From Kurthia zopfii (GTDB lineage Bacteria > Bacillota > Bacilli > Bacillales_A > Planococcaceae), in NCBI RefSeq assembly GCF_003143955.1, contig NZ_QFVS01000019.1:1-53058 (forward strand): a DNA stretch of 53,058 bases. Reading direction: 5' to 3'. The notes under the pieces were generated by a model. The model saw only the letters and a program-made list of their open reading frames with translations, made no database searches and was not told the origin of the DNA. The stretch's first letter is position 1, and each line of letters begins with the position of its first letter. Below, one piece after another: positions 35,290-45,250 of the stretch. Made by a program: the position numbers and the translations under genes.

Positions 35290-37191
35290 TTAGTATTTCT
35301 CTGCTTTTACAGCGAAGATTGGTTCAATATCTTCTAAATACTTCATTTCTGTTTCATTCAATAGTAAGTGGATTGTTCCGTGGTCATTCATTGTACGAAT
35401 TAGACGGCCCATACCTTGTTGAAGACGTAATAACATGAATGGTAGTTCAACCTCTACGAACGGATCATCCGCAAACGAGCGTTTCGCATCGAATAATGGG
35501 TCGCTCGGAGGGAATGGTAAGTCCATGATGATGACACGCGTTAAAGCTTCCTCAGGTAAATCTAAGCCTTCCCACAGATGGTAAGAAGCTAATACTTTCA
35601 ATTTACCATTTTGGAAATCGCGCACAAGTGAAGATAATTCCTTATCCCCTTCGAAACCATATTGAACTAACTGCTCTTCCGTCAAGATCGATTTGAAGCC
35701 ATGCATCGCTTGTTTCGATTTGAATAAAAGTAAAGTTTGCGCTTCCTCTTCTTCAATCACTTTTATGACGCGAGCCGCTTTATCCTGTTGCTCAAGATCA
35801 TGTAATTTAATTTTCATTACTTCTTCATAGTCGAATGGAGATTCCACTGTGAATGAATCATATTTTTTAATACCTAAACTATAGGCGATATAGCTGAAGT
35901 CTTTGTTGATTGAAAGTGTTGCAGATGAGAATACATATGGGATTTTTTTAGAGAATAATTTTTTCTCTAAAATTTCCGTAATTAAGTGAGGCATGATGAC
36001 TAATGTTTCTTCACCATCTGTTTCCTCTAACCAATCAATGGCGTTCCCTTGTGATACGAAAATGCTCATTGCTTCTTCATATTGATCAAGGAATTCTTCT
36101 GCCATGCGCAATTCATATTCAGGAATGACATACATTTCTGATTCAAAGACGAATTCTTCCATTAATTGCTGGATGATTGAGATAACTTTCTCACCCAATT
36201 TAATTAACGTCTCACTCTTATTGATTTTTTTGCGATCTTCTTCAGATTCCACAACATCATCTCTTAATTGATCAAAGAATAGCTCATGGCCATCTTGTAA
36301 TTTCTCCATTAAAAGTAATGTTTTTTCGCGTAAACCATCAACCATTAAACGATCTAATAATTTTACGATTGTGTAATCTTGAATTTTATTCGTCATCGCT
36401 TTTTGAGCTGCATATTCTAATAAATGTCCTTCATCCAAAACAATCATCGAAACTTCAGGTAATAAAGGTAATTGACCTTCACGTTCACGCGATTCTTTCG
36501 TCGCAGTATGCTCCATTAAGAAATCTTGCGAGCAAATAATTAAGTCAGTCGCTTCACGGTAATGCGCGCGGTGCAATGTTTGACCACAGCGGTTGCGGAC
36601 ATCACAAACCTGACATTGTTGGATATAGTTATAGTTTACATGCTGCCATTCTTCATCAGAAATATTCGGATAATCTGAACGCACACCATAAACTTCTAAT
36701 TTACCATTGCCATGATAGCCTTCTGGAATTGACATGGCGATTTCGTCTAAATAATCACCATCTAAAAACTGCTCGGCTTCTTCATAACGCTTATTACATA
36801 AGTATTGATCACGTGATTTCGCAAGACGTACATCAATTTTCAAATCTAATAATGATTGAAGTTTGTAAATATCGCCGCCCTCTTTAACAAGTTGGTCGAT
36901 TAAAGTTTCATCAGCACACGCAATTAAAGCTGGTTTTCCAATATATCTAGCATAAGCGATTGCTGGTAGTAAGTATGCGATTGTCTTCCCCGTACCTACA
37001 CCCGCTTCCGCGAATAAAATAGACTTTTCACGTAATACTTTTTCGATTTGGTATGACATGAAGATTTGTTCATCACGGCATTCTAAACCTTTTTCAGGTA
37101 ACTCGTCGTATAAAACGTCGCCCATCCAATCCCCTAGAGAATCGAAGAATGATTTTTCTTTTGATAATTCAAATGGTAGTGATTGTCTCAA
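35290..37191 (-). CDS. ypvA: DinG-family ATP-dependent helicase YpvA
   Basis: XPD/DinG-type superfamily 2 helicase, 633 aa, predicted to unwind damaged or structured DNA 5' to 3'. Walker A is in EAGVGTGKT, the DEAH box in VLDEGHLLEYAA and motif VI in GMGRLIRT. Four Cys of the iron-sulfur domain lie in CNKRY and CQVCDVRNRC. There is no N-terminal exonuclease domain, unlike DinG of some Firmicutes. TTG start with GAGGGG nine bases upstream. Position next to ypsC and rnpB is conserved in Bacillales. Confidence 0.9.
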   Translation of the reverse strand: MRQSLPFELSKEKSFFDSLGDWMGDVLYDELPEKGLECRDEQIFMSYQIEKVLREKSILFAEAGVGTGKTIAYLLPAIAYARYIGKPALIACADETLIDQLVKEGGDIYKLQSLLDLKIDVRLAKSRDQYLCNKRYEEAEQFLDGDYLDEIAMSIPEGYHGNGKLEVYGVRSDYPNISDEEWQHVNYNYIQQCQVCDVRNRCGQTLHRAHYREATDLIICSQDFLMEHTATKESREREGQLPLLPEVSMIVLDEGHLLEYAAQKAMTNKIQDYTIVKLLDRLMVDGLREKTLLLMEKLQDGHELFFDQLRDDVVESEEDRKKINKSETLIKLGEKVISIIQQLMEEFVFESEMYVIPEYELRMAEEFLDQYEEAMSIFVSQGNAIDWLEETDGEETLVIMPHLITEILEKKLFSKKIPYVFSSATLSINKDFSYIAYSLGIKKYDSFTVESPFDYEEVMKIKLHDLEQQDKAARVIKVIEEEEAQTLLLFKSKQAMHGFKSILTEEQLVQYGFEGDKELSSLVRDFQNGKLKVLASYHLWEGLDLPEEALTRVIIMDLPFPPSDPLFDAKRSFADDPFVEVELPFMLLRLQQGMGRLIRTMNDHGTIHLLLNETEMKYLEDIEPIFAVKAEKY

Positions 37192-37240
37192 ATTAGCTAC
37201 CCCTCTCTATATTTTCGCCATAGTTATTTAAACGTAAATT

Positions 37241-37268
37241 AAGAATGGCGCAAAAAAGAGCCATTCTT
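37241..37268 (-). terminator. Possible terminator of ypsC
   Basis: Perfect nine-base-pair stem AAGAATGGC / GCCATTCTT with a ten-base loop, but only a short T run follows on the minus strand. Confidence 0.5.
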
Positions 37269-37288
37269 GATTTACACTGCATTATATA

Positions 37289-38422
37289 TTAATTACGTGT
37301 TTTTCTTCCCCAGTACTGGTATAAGTCTGTGCGGATGAAACCATTGAATAATTTACGTTTTTTCGTTGCTCTGCGACCATAAAGATCCTCAAAGTTTTCC
37401 ATTGAAGAAAGCATGTATACCGACCATGATGGGTATTTTTTCATTAAGTGACCTAAGTTACTTAACATTTGCTCGATTTCTTCTGTTTCACCAATACGTT
37501 CCCCATATGGTGGATTCCCAATCATTACGCCATCTTCAGCATGAGTTGTGAAATCTAATACTTGCATTTGTTTGAAGTCGATAATATCACCAAATCCAGC
37601 TTCAACGGCATTATTTTTAGCGATTTCAACCATGCGGTGGTCAATATCTGTACCGATAATTTGAAGTGGTTGGTCGTAATCAGCTAACTCATCTGCTTCA
37701 TCACGAACTGCATCCCAAATTTCTTCCTTCATAAACGGCCAATCTTCACTAATGAATTCGCGATTATATCCTGGTGCGATATTTTGACCGATCATTGCTG
37801 CTTCAAGTGCGATTGTACCAGAACCACAGAATGGATCTACGAATGGACGGTTTGGTGACCATTTTGAAATGTAGACAAGTGCAGCTGCTAAAGTTTCTTT
37901 CAGCGGAGCTTCACCTTGCTCTGTACGATAGCCACGCTTGTGAAGTCCAGCGCCAGATGTATCGATTGTTAAAGTTGCTTCATCTTTTAAGATTGAAACT
38001 TCAATTTTAAATTTCGGGCCAGTTTCTTCTAAGAAACCTAGACGACCATGTGCTTTACGAATGTTTTCTACGATTGCTTTTTTCGTAATCGCTTGGCAAT
38101 CTGGCACACTATATAATTTTGATTTAACTGATTTACCCGTTACAGGGAATTCAGCGTCTACTGGCATGATTTTGCTCCAAGGTAATGCTTTTACGCCCTC
38201 GAATAAATCATCAAATGTTCTCGCTGGGAATTTACCAACGACAATTTTCACACGGTCTGCTACGCGTAACCATAAATTCGTACGTGCGATATCTCGCTCA
38301 TCGCCCTCGAAATATACTTTACCGTTTTCTGTTCTTGTTTCGTATCCTAAAGCTTTCAACTCATCTGCTACGATCGACTCTAAGCCCATTGCTGCAGTTG
38401 CTACTAAATTAAATTTTGTCAT
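37289..38422 (-). CDS. ypsC: THUMP-domain class I SAM-dependent RNA methyltransferase (RlmL/YpsC type)
   Basis: Probable 23S rRNA guanine-N2 methyltransferase of 377 aa. An N-terminal ferredoxin-like/THUMP region (about 1-160) precedes a Rossmann methyltransferase. SAM loop: DPFCGSGTIALEAA; catalytic motif IV: NPPYGER, as expected for N2-guanine enzymes. The ATG at 38422 has AGAAGGGAAA upstream. It starts two bases after the stop of the GGDEF-EAL gene, whose last codons contain its SD, so the two are coupled. Confidence 0.9.
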   Translation of the reverse strand: MTKFNLVATAAMGLESIVADELKALGYETRTENGKVYFEGDERDIARTNLWLRVADRVKIVVGKFPARTFDDLFEGVKALPWSKIMPVDAEFPVTGKSVKSKLYSVPDCQAITKKAIVENIRKAHGRLGFLEETGPKFKIEVSILKDEATLTIDTSGAGLHKRGYRTEQGEAPLKETLAAALVYISKWSPNRPFVDPFCGSGTIALEAAMIGQNIAPGYNREFISEDWPFMKEEIWDAVRDEADELADYDQPLQIIGTDIDHRMVEIAKNNAVEAGFGDIIDFKQMQVLDFTTHAEDGVMIGNPPYGERIGETEEIEQMLSNLGHLMKKYPSWSVYMLSSMENFEDLYGRRATKKRKLFNGFIRTDLYQYWGRKTRN

Positions 38423-38424
38423 GC

Positions 38425-40161
38425 TTATTTCCCTTCTATCTCCAGTTTCCAAAACTCTAAGTAATCAATCGCCTCTCGTATAGGCATAGGTTTTGAATAA
38501 TAATATCCTTGAATCATATCACAGCCCATATTCCTTAGCAATTCTACTTGCTCCTTCTGTTCCACACCTTCAGCAATTACTTCCATATGAAGTCTGTGCG
38601 CCATCTGAATAATAGCATCTACTACTGCTTGTTTTTCATTTAATGAACCGATTAATTGAATGAAGCTTTGATCGATTTTCAAATAATTTAGTGGGAACTG
38701 AACTAAATAAGACAATGATGAATATCCTGTTCCAAAATCATCAATGGATAGTTTGAATCCAAGTTGTTTTAATAATACTAGTTTTCGGATTGTTTCTCTC
38801 TCGTTATTCATAACTGTGCGCTCTGTTAATTCTAATTCAAAATTGCGCGGCGAACAATTATTTCTTTCTAAAATTTGCTGAATTGAGTCAATAAAATTCT
38901 CCTGATGGAAATGAATACTCGAAATATTGATGGCAATCGACAAATGACCATTTCCTAATCGATCTAATTTAATCCAATCTAAGCAAGCTTGTTCGATAAT
39001 TAGTTCGCTTAAAGGTATGATTAATCCCGTTTCCTCAGCATATGGAATGAAAATGCCTGGCGATACAAATCCAAGCTTGTCATTATTCCAACGTACGAGT
39101 GCTTCAAACCCAATTACTGCATTCTTTTTCAAATCGACTTTTGGTTGGTAGTTTAAAGTGAAGTCATTGTTCTTGATCGCTTGTCGTAATTCATGATCAA
39201 TGAGTATGCCTTTATTCGTTTCCAACTTTAAATCGTCAAAGTAAAAGGCGAATTGATTGCGGCCATTACGCTTCGAAAATTCCATCGCTTTTACGGCACG
39301 ATTAATAAGTATTTCAGTGTTATCACCATCATTTGGGTATAAACTGATTCCTATTGAAGCAGTAATATACACTTGATGCTCGTCTAATTTGAAAGGTTCT
39401 TCAAAAATTCGAATGATTTTCTCTGCTAACTGTACTGCTTCTTTAGGATTGTGTAAATTGGTCATCGTAATAACGAATTCATCGCCACCATATCGCGCTA
39501 ATATATCTTTATTTCGGATGAGCGGTGTTAATCTCTCAACAACTTTCATCAACAAGGAATCCCCTACGGAATGCCCTAAAGTTTCATTAATTTGACTAAA
39601 GCGATCTAAGTCTAGAAATAAGAGCGCATGCAAAAACTGCTTATCTTCTGAACCTGAAAGTAAAACTTCCATTCTTTTAGAAAATGAGTAGCTGTTTACT
39701 ATACCTGTTAAAGTATCGGTATTCATATGCTTTTGAATTGTATTCTCTGCTGTCTTTTTCTCGGAAAGATCTTCAAAAATGCCACAGTAATGAAGCAAAG
39801 TATTTTCTTCATCACGAATCGCCATAATTGTTAGCCATTCTGGATAAATTTCGCCGGTTTTTCTTCTATTCCATATTTCGCCAGACCATTTACCGAATGC
39901 ATCAATTTCTTCCCACATCTCTATGTAAAATTCTTTTGAGTGCATGCCTGATTGAAGCAAGTATGGCTTATTACCAACAGCTTCGCTTGCTTTATATCCT
40001 GTAACAAACTCAAATGCAGGATTGACTGTTAAAATCACTTTATTAGGATCCGTTACCATTATACCTTCTGTAATCGTATTAAAAATTGCATCAACTAATG
40101 GTGAAGCAATATTTTTAGAGGTAGATAATAAATCTTTATAGAAACCTTCATTTTTTGTCAT
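38425..40161 (-). CDS. PAS-GGDEF-EAL cyclic di-GMP enzyme
   Basis: Soluble bifunctional regulator of 578 aa. An N-terminal PAS/PAC sensor covers about residues 15-135. The GGDEF domain has the active RYGGDEF motif preceded at the correct distance by an I-site RNKD. The EAL domain keeps EALVRW, the NISS Asn, ELTE, DDFGTGYSSL, the KID Lys and the EGVE Glu. Both cyclase and phosphodiesterase activities are thus possible. It lies between rnpB and ypsC, a site without such a gene in B. subtilis, and is translationally coupled to ypsC. GAGGGTAAT precedes the ATG. Confidence 0.92.
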   Translation of the reverse strand: MTKNEGFYKDLLSTSKNIASPLVDAIFNTITEGIMVTDPNKVILTVNPAFEFVTGYKASEAVGNKPYLLQSGMHSKEFYIEMWEEIDAFGKWSGEIWNRRKTGEIYPEWLTIMAIRDEENTLLHYCGIFEDLSEKKTAENTIQKHMNTDTLTGIVNSYSFSKRMEVLLSGSEDKQFLHALLFLDLDRFSQINETLGHSVGDSLLMKVVERLTPLIRNKDILARYGGDEFVITMTNLHNPKEAVQLAEKIIRIFEEPFKLDEHQVYITASIGISLYPNDGDNTEILINRAVKAMEFSKRNGRNQFAFYFDDLKLETNKGILIDHELRQAIKNNDFTLNYQPKVDLKKNAVIGFEALVRWNNDKLGFVSPGIFIPYAEETGLIIPLSELIIEQACLDWIKLDRLGNGHLSIAINISSIHFHQENFIDSIQQILERNNCSPRNFELELTERTVMNNERETIRKLVLLKQLGFKLSIDDFGTGYSSLSYLVQFPLNYLKIDQSFIQLIGSLNEKQAVVDAIIQMAHRLHMEVIAEGVEQKEQVELLRNMGCDMIQGYYYSKPMPIREAIDYLEFWKLEIEGK

Positions 40162-40194
40162 ATTACCCTCACATCTAAGATAAAATCTTCTTTA

Positions 40195-40232
40195 TTTAGT
40201 AAGAAAGGCTCTCCAATAAATTAGGAGAGCCT
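40195..40232 (-). terminator. Terminator of RNase P RNA
   Basis: Perfect nine-base-pair stem AGGCTCTCC / GGAGAGCCT with a nine-base loop, followed on the minus strand by TTTCTTAC. Confidence 0.8.
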
Positions 40233-40242
40233 GACTAGTCAT

Positions 40243-40653
40243 GTTATAAGCATCATAAGGAACTGTAAGCCATGTTTTGTGCCCTTCGTACTCAAACGGC
40301 GTGAGCCTCGTACTACTCGGGTAGTAATCATCTATCTATGCATATGCAAGCATATACATCTCTCCATCCATTCATTTCTTTCAGGAGAACGCCCCTACCA
40401 TAATTTGGGTTGCTCACTCGTGGGGTTTACCTCGTTCCACCTCATAAATTTCTTTATAAGCTTCGTCACTGTGGCACTTTTCAGAGAGTTTCAGCCATAT
40501 CCAAAGACTTAGGCCTTCCTCCCGCCGTTAGCATTGCTGCTACCTCCGCTTATGATTTCGCGAAGCACGAACACTACGATCATCTCAGAAACGTGCGAGC
40601 ATGGACTTTCCTCAACAACGTCAAGCGTTGCAGCGATTACTCATTCTCTTATT
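40243..40653 (-). ncRNA. rnpB: RNase P RNA, type B
   Basis: Catalytic RNA that matures tRNA 5' ends. The minus strand carries the invariant GAGGAAAGTCCATGCTCGCAC, GTAATCGCTGC, AAAGTGCCACAGTGACGAAG, GAACGAGGTAAACCCC, AGATAGATGATTACTACC and ACAAAACATGGCTTACAG blocks in the order of B. subtilis rnpB. The ends are estimated from the P1 region, so they may be off by several bases. Location next to gpsB is the usual one. Confidence 0.95.
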
Positions 40654-40725
40654 GATGTGTCTTTATTATATGCCCAATAATCCATTATTACAAGGTAGAA
40701 TTCGACAAATCAAAGAAATTGTAGA

Positions 40726-41037
40726 TTAATCGTACAATTTATCGCCAAAAACGTGCTTTTCAAGGTTTGCAATACGTTTTAAGATGTCGTAATTTGTCAC
40801 TCCAGCGCCTGAAGTAGGTACTGTAGTAGGAGCATTTCGACGATTACTCTCTGCTTGCTCAAGCTCTTGTTTTAATAAATTGATTTCTTCTTGTTTTTTT
40901 AGTAAAGCTTTTTCGAAGTTTTCGTAGTCATTAATAATCTCATCTAGGAATTGATCTACCTCATCTTGACTGTATCCTCTTAGACCGGTTTTGAAGTCTT
41001 TATCTAGTATCTTTTTTGCTGATAATTTAATGTCCAT
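40726..41037 (-). CDS. gpsB: Cell division regulator GpsB
   Basis: DivIVA-like coiled-coil protein of 103 aa that shuttles PBP1 (PonA) between septum and side wall. The N-terminal membrane-binding/PBP-docking motif KTGLRGYSQDEVDQFLD and the C-terminal trimerisation part (ILKRIANLEKHVFG) are near-identical in layout to B. subtilis GpsB. Three ATG codons lie in a row; the third (41037) has the best distance to AAAGGA. Its partner gene ponA is 5 kb away. Confidence 0.95.
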   Translation of the reverse strand: MDIKLSAKKILDKDFKTGLRGYSQDEVDQFLDEIINDYENFEKALLKKQEEINLLKQELEQAESNRRNAPTTVPTSGAGVTNYDILKRIANLEKHVFGDKLYD

Positions 41038-41118
41038 CATCATGATCCTTTCAAGTGTTAATAAGTAATTTTATTATAACATATAGTTGTAAAAACATGG
41101 GTGAATAAGGAGCTTATT

Positions 41119-42372
41119 CTATTTGATTCCTTGTTTTCTGCGAATTCTTAAAAAACGCTTCTCGATTTCAGCTATTTTATTCGATTTAACTTCTTTTTTA
41201 TAAAACTTCGCAGACTTCACTTTGTATAGTGCATTCAAAGTATAAGTCTCCGCATCAATCAAATCATCTAGTTGATGCTCATATAATTTGGCTAGTTCGA
41301 TTGAGGCGTCAATCCATTGTCGTTCCACTAAGTACGGTAATGCTTTTTTGTAGTTTTCAGCAGCTGACACGAAATCCTTCTTGCGCTTTTGTTGATTCGC
41401 TAATAAATAATTCGCCTGTGCTGCTTCTTTCTCATTATAGGTCTCGCTAATACCTTCTAACAAGTGGATTCCTCGATCGCTTTGCTTTAAATCATTATAC
41501 CATTTCCCGATATTCGTATGCACTGTCGCATTGTTCTTCTCCACTTCTGAGAAAACTAGTTGTGTAGCTTGAACAAATAATGTGATGAGCGACAATAAAT
41601 CATATTCATTATGCGTTAACACTTGGAATAAAGCTTCATATTCCCCGCTTCTCACAGCATCTAAATAGACAATAGGTGCTAAATAGCCTGGTAAATCATC
41701 AATGCGAGCAAACCCCAATTTCTGCTCCTCAACCATCGATAACTTCATTCTACCTAGATCATTTTTCCAAATTCGTTTTGAGCTGTGAAAAAGGTCAATT
41801 TGATGCTGTGTTTTTAAAGGTGGCAAATGTTGTCGATTTAAAGTCCATCTCGTTTGGAGTTGTGGCCAATCAAAACTTTTCCCATTATATGTTATTACCG
41901 TCTTTTCGCCTTGCCAAAACCTCGATTCGAATAAAAATGCCGTTTCATTTGCAGGATCCGCCAAAATATATTGTTTTAACGTGAATCCGTGCGGCGATTC
42001 TTCGAGTAAGCCATTTAGGAAAATATGCGTGCCGACACCTTTCAAACCTGTCGTCTCCGTATCATAGAAAATGGCTAAATCATCGGAAGTTAATTTTAGA
42101 GGATGCTCGTCTTCATATTGATCCCATAATGCGAGCGCGTCGTAAAATTGACCGAGCTTATATTTACCGTGTTGGTAATCTAAATCATAATGCGTTTCTT
42201 TTAAAAACACTGTACCCCAATCATTCGAAATCTTTTTCAAACCAACTTCATCCCACGCATCCGCATATAATGGAGGATTCGGTTTTTTGAATTTCGGCTG
42301 TTCTTTTTCGGTGGTAGGAGATTTTTTCTTTAACATTTGCTTCATTTGTAATATTTTTTTCTCGTAAGACAT
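41119..42372 (-). CDS. mrfB: Mitomycin repair exonuclease MrfB (YprB)
   Basis: DnaQ/RNase H-like 3'-5' exonuclease that acts with MrfA in a B. subtilis excision-repair route for mitomycin C lesions. Catalytic acids appear in FYDTETTG (Exo I, Asp and Glu), with ITYNGKSFDWPQ (Exo II) and a late HNEYDLLSL Asp (Exo III). A C-terminal TPR-like helical part (about 285-400) follows. The 417 aa length is normal. Its ATG overlaps the mrfA stop (TAATG), so the genes are coupled. Confidence 0.92.
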   Translation of the reverse strand: MSYEKKILQMKQMLKKKSPTTEKEQPKFKKPNPPLYADAWDEVGLKKISNDWGTVFLKETHYDLDYQHGKYKLGQFYDALALWDQYEDEHPLKLTSDDLAIFYDTETTGLKGVGTHIFLNGLLEESPHGFTLKQYILADPANETAFLFESRFWQGEKTVITYNGKSFDWPQLQTRWTLNRQHLPPLKTQHQIDLFHSSKRIWKNDLGRMKLSMVEEQKLGFARIDDLPGYLAPIVYLDAVRSGEYEALFQVLTHNEYDLLSLITLFVQATQLVFSEVEKNNATVHTNIGKWYNDLKQSDRGIHLLEGISETYNEKEAAQANYLLANQQKRKKDFVSAAENYKKALPYLVERQWIDASIELAKLYEHQLDDLIDAETYTLNALYKVKSAKFYKKEVKSNKIAEIEKRFLRIRRKQGIK

Positions 42373-44654
42373 TACTTCATCAATTCCTCTAATAAAAATG
42401 ATTGTAGAAAATGTAATACTTTGTCTTTCGCGTCACCTGATTGGTCTTGAGCGCCGATACATGATGGACAGCCGATTTGACATGAGCAGCTTTCGACATG
42501 ATCATATACATGCTCAATTAATGACTGCCAGTAATCATAAACGCGTTCACTCAAACCAATGCCACCTGGATAGCGATCATAGATGAAGAATGTTGGTTGA
42601 TTATTATGAATCGCCTTCACTTGAGGAACTACGTGTACATCGCTACGATCTGATTGGATATACAATGGGATGAAACTGTTCATCGCATAAGCTACACCTA
42701 ACATAGCCCCATTTAAATCATCATCCGTCCAATCTGTCGGTTGTTCAAAATTCAGCCATGTACCAGAAGTATGTAACTCCTCTGGTGGCAGGTGAATTGG
42801 ACCTGAACCAATGTTGTCATGTGTATTAAAACGAATTTTTTTGAAAATAGTTGCAGTTGCTAATGTCATGACATCGCCAAATGACGCAGTCGCCTTACCT
42901 AATTTCATCGTTTTATCTTCTGAAATAACCTTCAATTCAACCGCTAAGTTGGCATCTGTAAAGTAGTTGACATCGACTTCCTTGACGTAGGCTTTCTTCT
43001 CTTCCCAATCTAATTCTTCCACTTGATATTGCGTACCTTGATGAATATAAATCGCTTCTTCATGTAAAAGTGTCATCGCACTATATCGATCCATTTCACC
43101 TATGACAGAGGCTTTCCCTGTTAATGTACGATCAATTATAACGACATTTTCTTGAGAGGCAGAACGTAGGCTAATATCATGTGCTGGGAAGCTGTCCGAC
43201 ATCCAATGCCAAGTTTCTGATGTTTTCAATAATATTTTTTCTTCTACTAAATAGGTTAATAAATCATCTACGTCAAATTCAGCATAGGAGTCCCCTTGGT
43301 TAAACGGTAATTCAAATGCCGCACATTTCAAATGATCCATCAAAATAAGCATATTTTCAGGATAAACACGCGCTTCTTCTGGTTTATTGCCAAGTAAGTA
43401 ATCTGGATGTTGAATGACATATTGGTCTAATGCCGTGGATTGTGCGACATAAATGATCAAAGCATCATCCTGCCTTCTCCCTGCTCGCCCAGCCTGTTGC
43501 CAAGCGCTCGCAATATTGCCTGGGTAGCCAGTCATAATACATGCTTGTAATTGACCAATATCGACACCTAATTCCAAAGCATTCGTCGAAATAACAGTCT
43601 GAATTGTCCCATCTCGTAGCCCTTTTTCGATGATTCTGCGCTCCGATGGTAAATAACCACCGCGATATCCTCGTACGGATTCATCATGGATTTTTTGGAA
43701 TGTTAATGATTTTAAGTAGGTTACGAGCATTTCAACTCTGACACGACTTTTTGCAAAAATAATCGTTTGAATTTCAGATTCATACAGTTTTTTCGCTAAA
43801 TCCTTCACTTCTAAAATGGCACTTCTTCGGATTCCGAATGTCTCGTTAACAATTGGAGGATTGTAAAAAAGGAATGTCTTCTTCCCAGATGGCGCACCGT
43901 TTTTCTCGATTAATTCATGTGTTGTATTCGTCAATGCTTCGGCTAATTCTTTCGGATTTTGAATTGTCGCAGACGTACAGATGAATACTGGATTACTACC
44001 ATAATAATGGCAAATACGTTGTAATCTTCGTAGGACATGACCGACATGCGAGCCGAATACCCCTTTATACGTATGCAATTCATCGACAATAATATATTTC
44101 AAGTTCTCAAATAAAGAAACCCATTTCGTATGATGTGGCAAAATCCCAGAATGAAGCATATCCGGATTCGTCATTACGATATGACCCGCTTTTCGAACCT
44201 TTTGTCGAATACCCGGAGCAGTATCTCCATCATATGTATAACAGAGAATCTCCTCATCCATCGCTTCAATTAGCGCGTTCATTTCAGATTTTTGATCTTG
44301 CGCCAAAGCTTTCGTCGGGAATAAATACAAAGCTCTCGCCTGCGGATTTTCCATAATTCCTTGTAAAACGGGTAAGTTATAACATAAGGACTTACCCGAA
44401 GCTGTTGGCGTTACTGCTGTAAAGGATTGATCAGCCGTCGCATAATCAAAAGCTTCACGTTGATGTGAATACAATTGATGAATCCCTCGACTAGCTAAAG
44501 CCTTGCGGATCGATGGATGCAATTGTTCAGGAAATGATGCGTAAGTCGCTTCCTTCTCATCAAGCACACGAATATGCTGTACTCTACTTTGCATTTTCGG
44601 ATCACTTTGCCAAAGGTCGATTAGTTGCTTTACCGTTCTTTTTTCTCTAATCAA
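42372..44654 (-). CDS. mrfA: Mitomycin repair helicase MrfA (YprA)
   Basis: Superfamily 2 DNA helicase of 760 aa. Walker A: TPTASGKS; Walker B: VDELH; motif VI: QQAGRAGR. The C-terminal DUF1998 zinc site has four Cys in SCSCQIGCPSCIG, required in B. subtilis MrfA as I recall. It works independently of UvrABC with the MrfB exonuclease. TTG start with GGAGGCGGA upstream, overlapping the yppE end by eight bases. First partner of a coupled yppE-mrfA-mrfB unit. Confidence 0.93.
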   Translation of the reverse strand: MIREKRTVKQLIDLWQSDPKMQSRVQHIRVLDEKEATYASFPEQLHPSIRKALASRGIHQLYSHQREAFDYATADQSFTAVTPTASGKSLCYNLPVLQGIMENPQARALYLFPTKALAQDQKSEMNALIEAMDEEILCYTYDGDTAPGIRQKVRKAGHIVMTNPDMLHSGILPHHTKWVSLFENLKYIIVDELHTYKGVFGSHVGHVLRRLQRICHYYGSNPVFICTSATIQNPKELAEALTNTTHELIEKNGAPSGKKTFLFYNPPIVNETFGIRRSAILEVKDLAKKLYESEIQTIIFAKSRVRVEMLVTYLKSLTFQKIHDESVRGYRGGYLPSERRIIEKGLRDGTIQTVISTNALELGVDIGQLQACIMTGYPGNIASAWQQAGRAGRRQDDALIIYVAQSTALDQYVIQHPDYLLGNKPEEARVYPENMLILMDHLKCAAFELPFNQGDSYAEFDVDDLLTYLVEEKILLKTSETWHWMSDSFPAHDISLRSASQENVVIIDRTLTGKASVIGEMDRYSAMTLLHEEAIYIHQGTQYQVEELDWEEKKAYVKEVDVNYFTDANLAVELKVISEDKTMKLGKATASFGDVMTLATATIFKKIRFNTHDNIGSGPIHLPPEELHTSGTWLNFEQPTDWTDDDLNGAMLGVAYAMNSFIPLYIQSDRSDVHVVPQVKAIHNNQPTFFIYDRYPGGIGLSERVYDYWQSLIEHVYDHVESCSCQIGCPSCIGAQDQSGDAKDKVLHFLQSFLLEELMK

Positions 44655-45015
44655 CCGGCTCCGCCTCCAAAGTTCTTAAAAAAGTTTCGCATGTATATTT
44701 CACAGATTGAATCGATTGGAAAAATCGTTTCTTACTTGTTTTTATATAAAATGATTGCACGACAAATTGCTCAAAAGCGTCGCTCGCATTATTGATTTGA
44801 ACCATATGAATATGTTTTGGTCTATTTTTAAAAATATACTCTTGTGAAAGTTGCTTCCATCGTACTAATTTATCTTGGAGTTCATCCGCATAAGGCTTCA
44901 CTTCGGTGAAAAAATCGGGTTCGTACTCTTCTTCTCTAAATCGAGAAAATCGTTCCCAACTTAAATCGCACTCTGCATATAACTCTTCTGTCAGTTGTTT
45001 TAAGATGACCAGCAC
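44647..45015 (-). CDS. yppE: YppE family protein
   Basis: Cytoplasmic all-alpha protein of about 120 aa matching B. subtilis YppE (DUF1798); function unknown. The family's position next to yprA/recU is conserved. The start is unclear: the listed GTG directly abuts the SD (GAGAGGGG). The codon at a normal distance is ATC, which lies at the third or fourth residue; a CTG lies between. Overlaps mrfA by eight bases. Confidence 0.8.
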   Translation of the reverse strand: MLVILKQLTEELYAECDLSWERFSRFREEEYEPDFFTEVKPYADELQDKLVRWKQLSQEYIFKNRPKHIHMVQINNASDAFEQFVVQSFYIKTSKKRFFQSIQSVKYTCETFLRTLEAEPVD

Positions 45016-45250
45016 CCCTCTCGTTGTTTTACTTTCTATTTTACCAAATAGTTGCGTAATTCACTACATTTATAAGCGAACGAATATTCCATATTCTATT
45101 TCAAGACATTGAATGAATGCCGTTTCTTTATTTGCAAAATAGTTCTGTTATTGCTAATATCTTTTGGTAGTGTTTTTCGATTAATTATCAAAACAGAGCG
45201 AAAGCGCCCGATAAAACATATGGTATGATATTGATTACGAGGTGATTACG

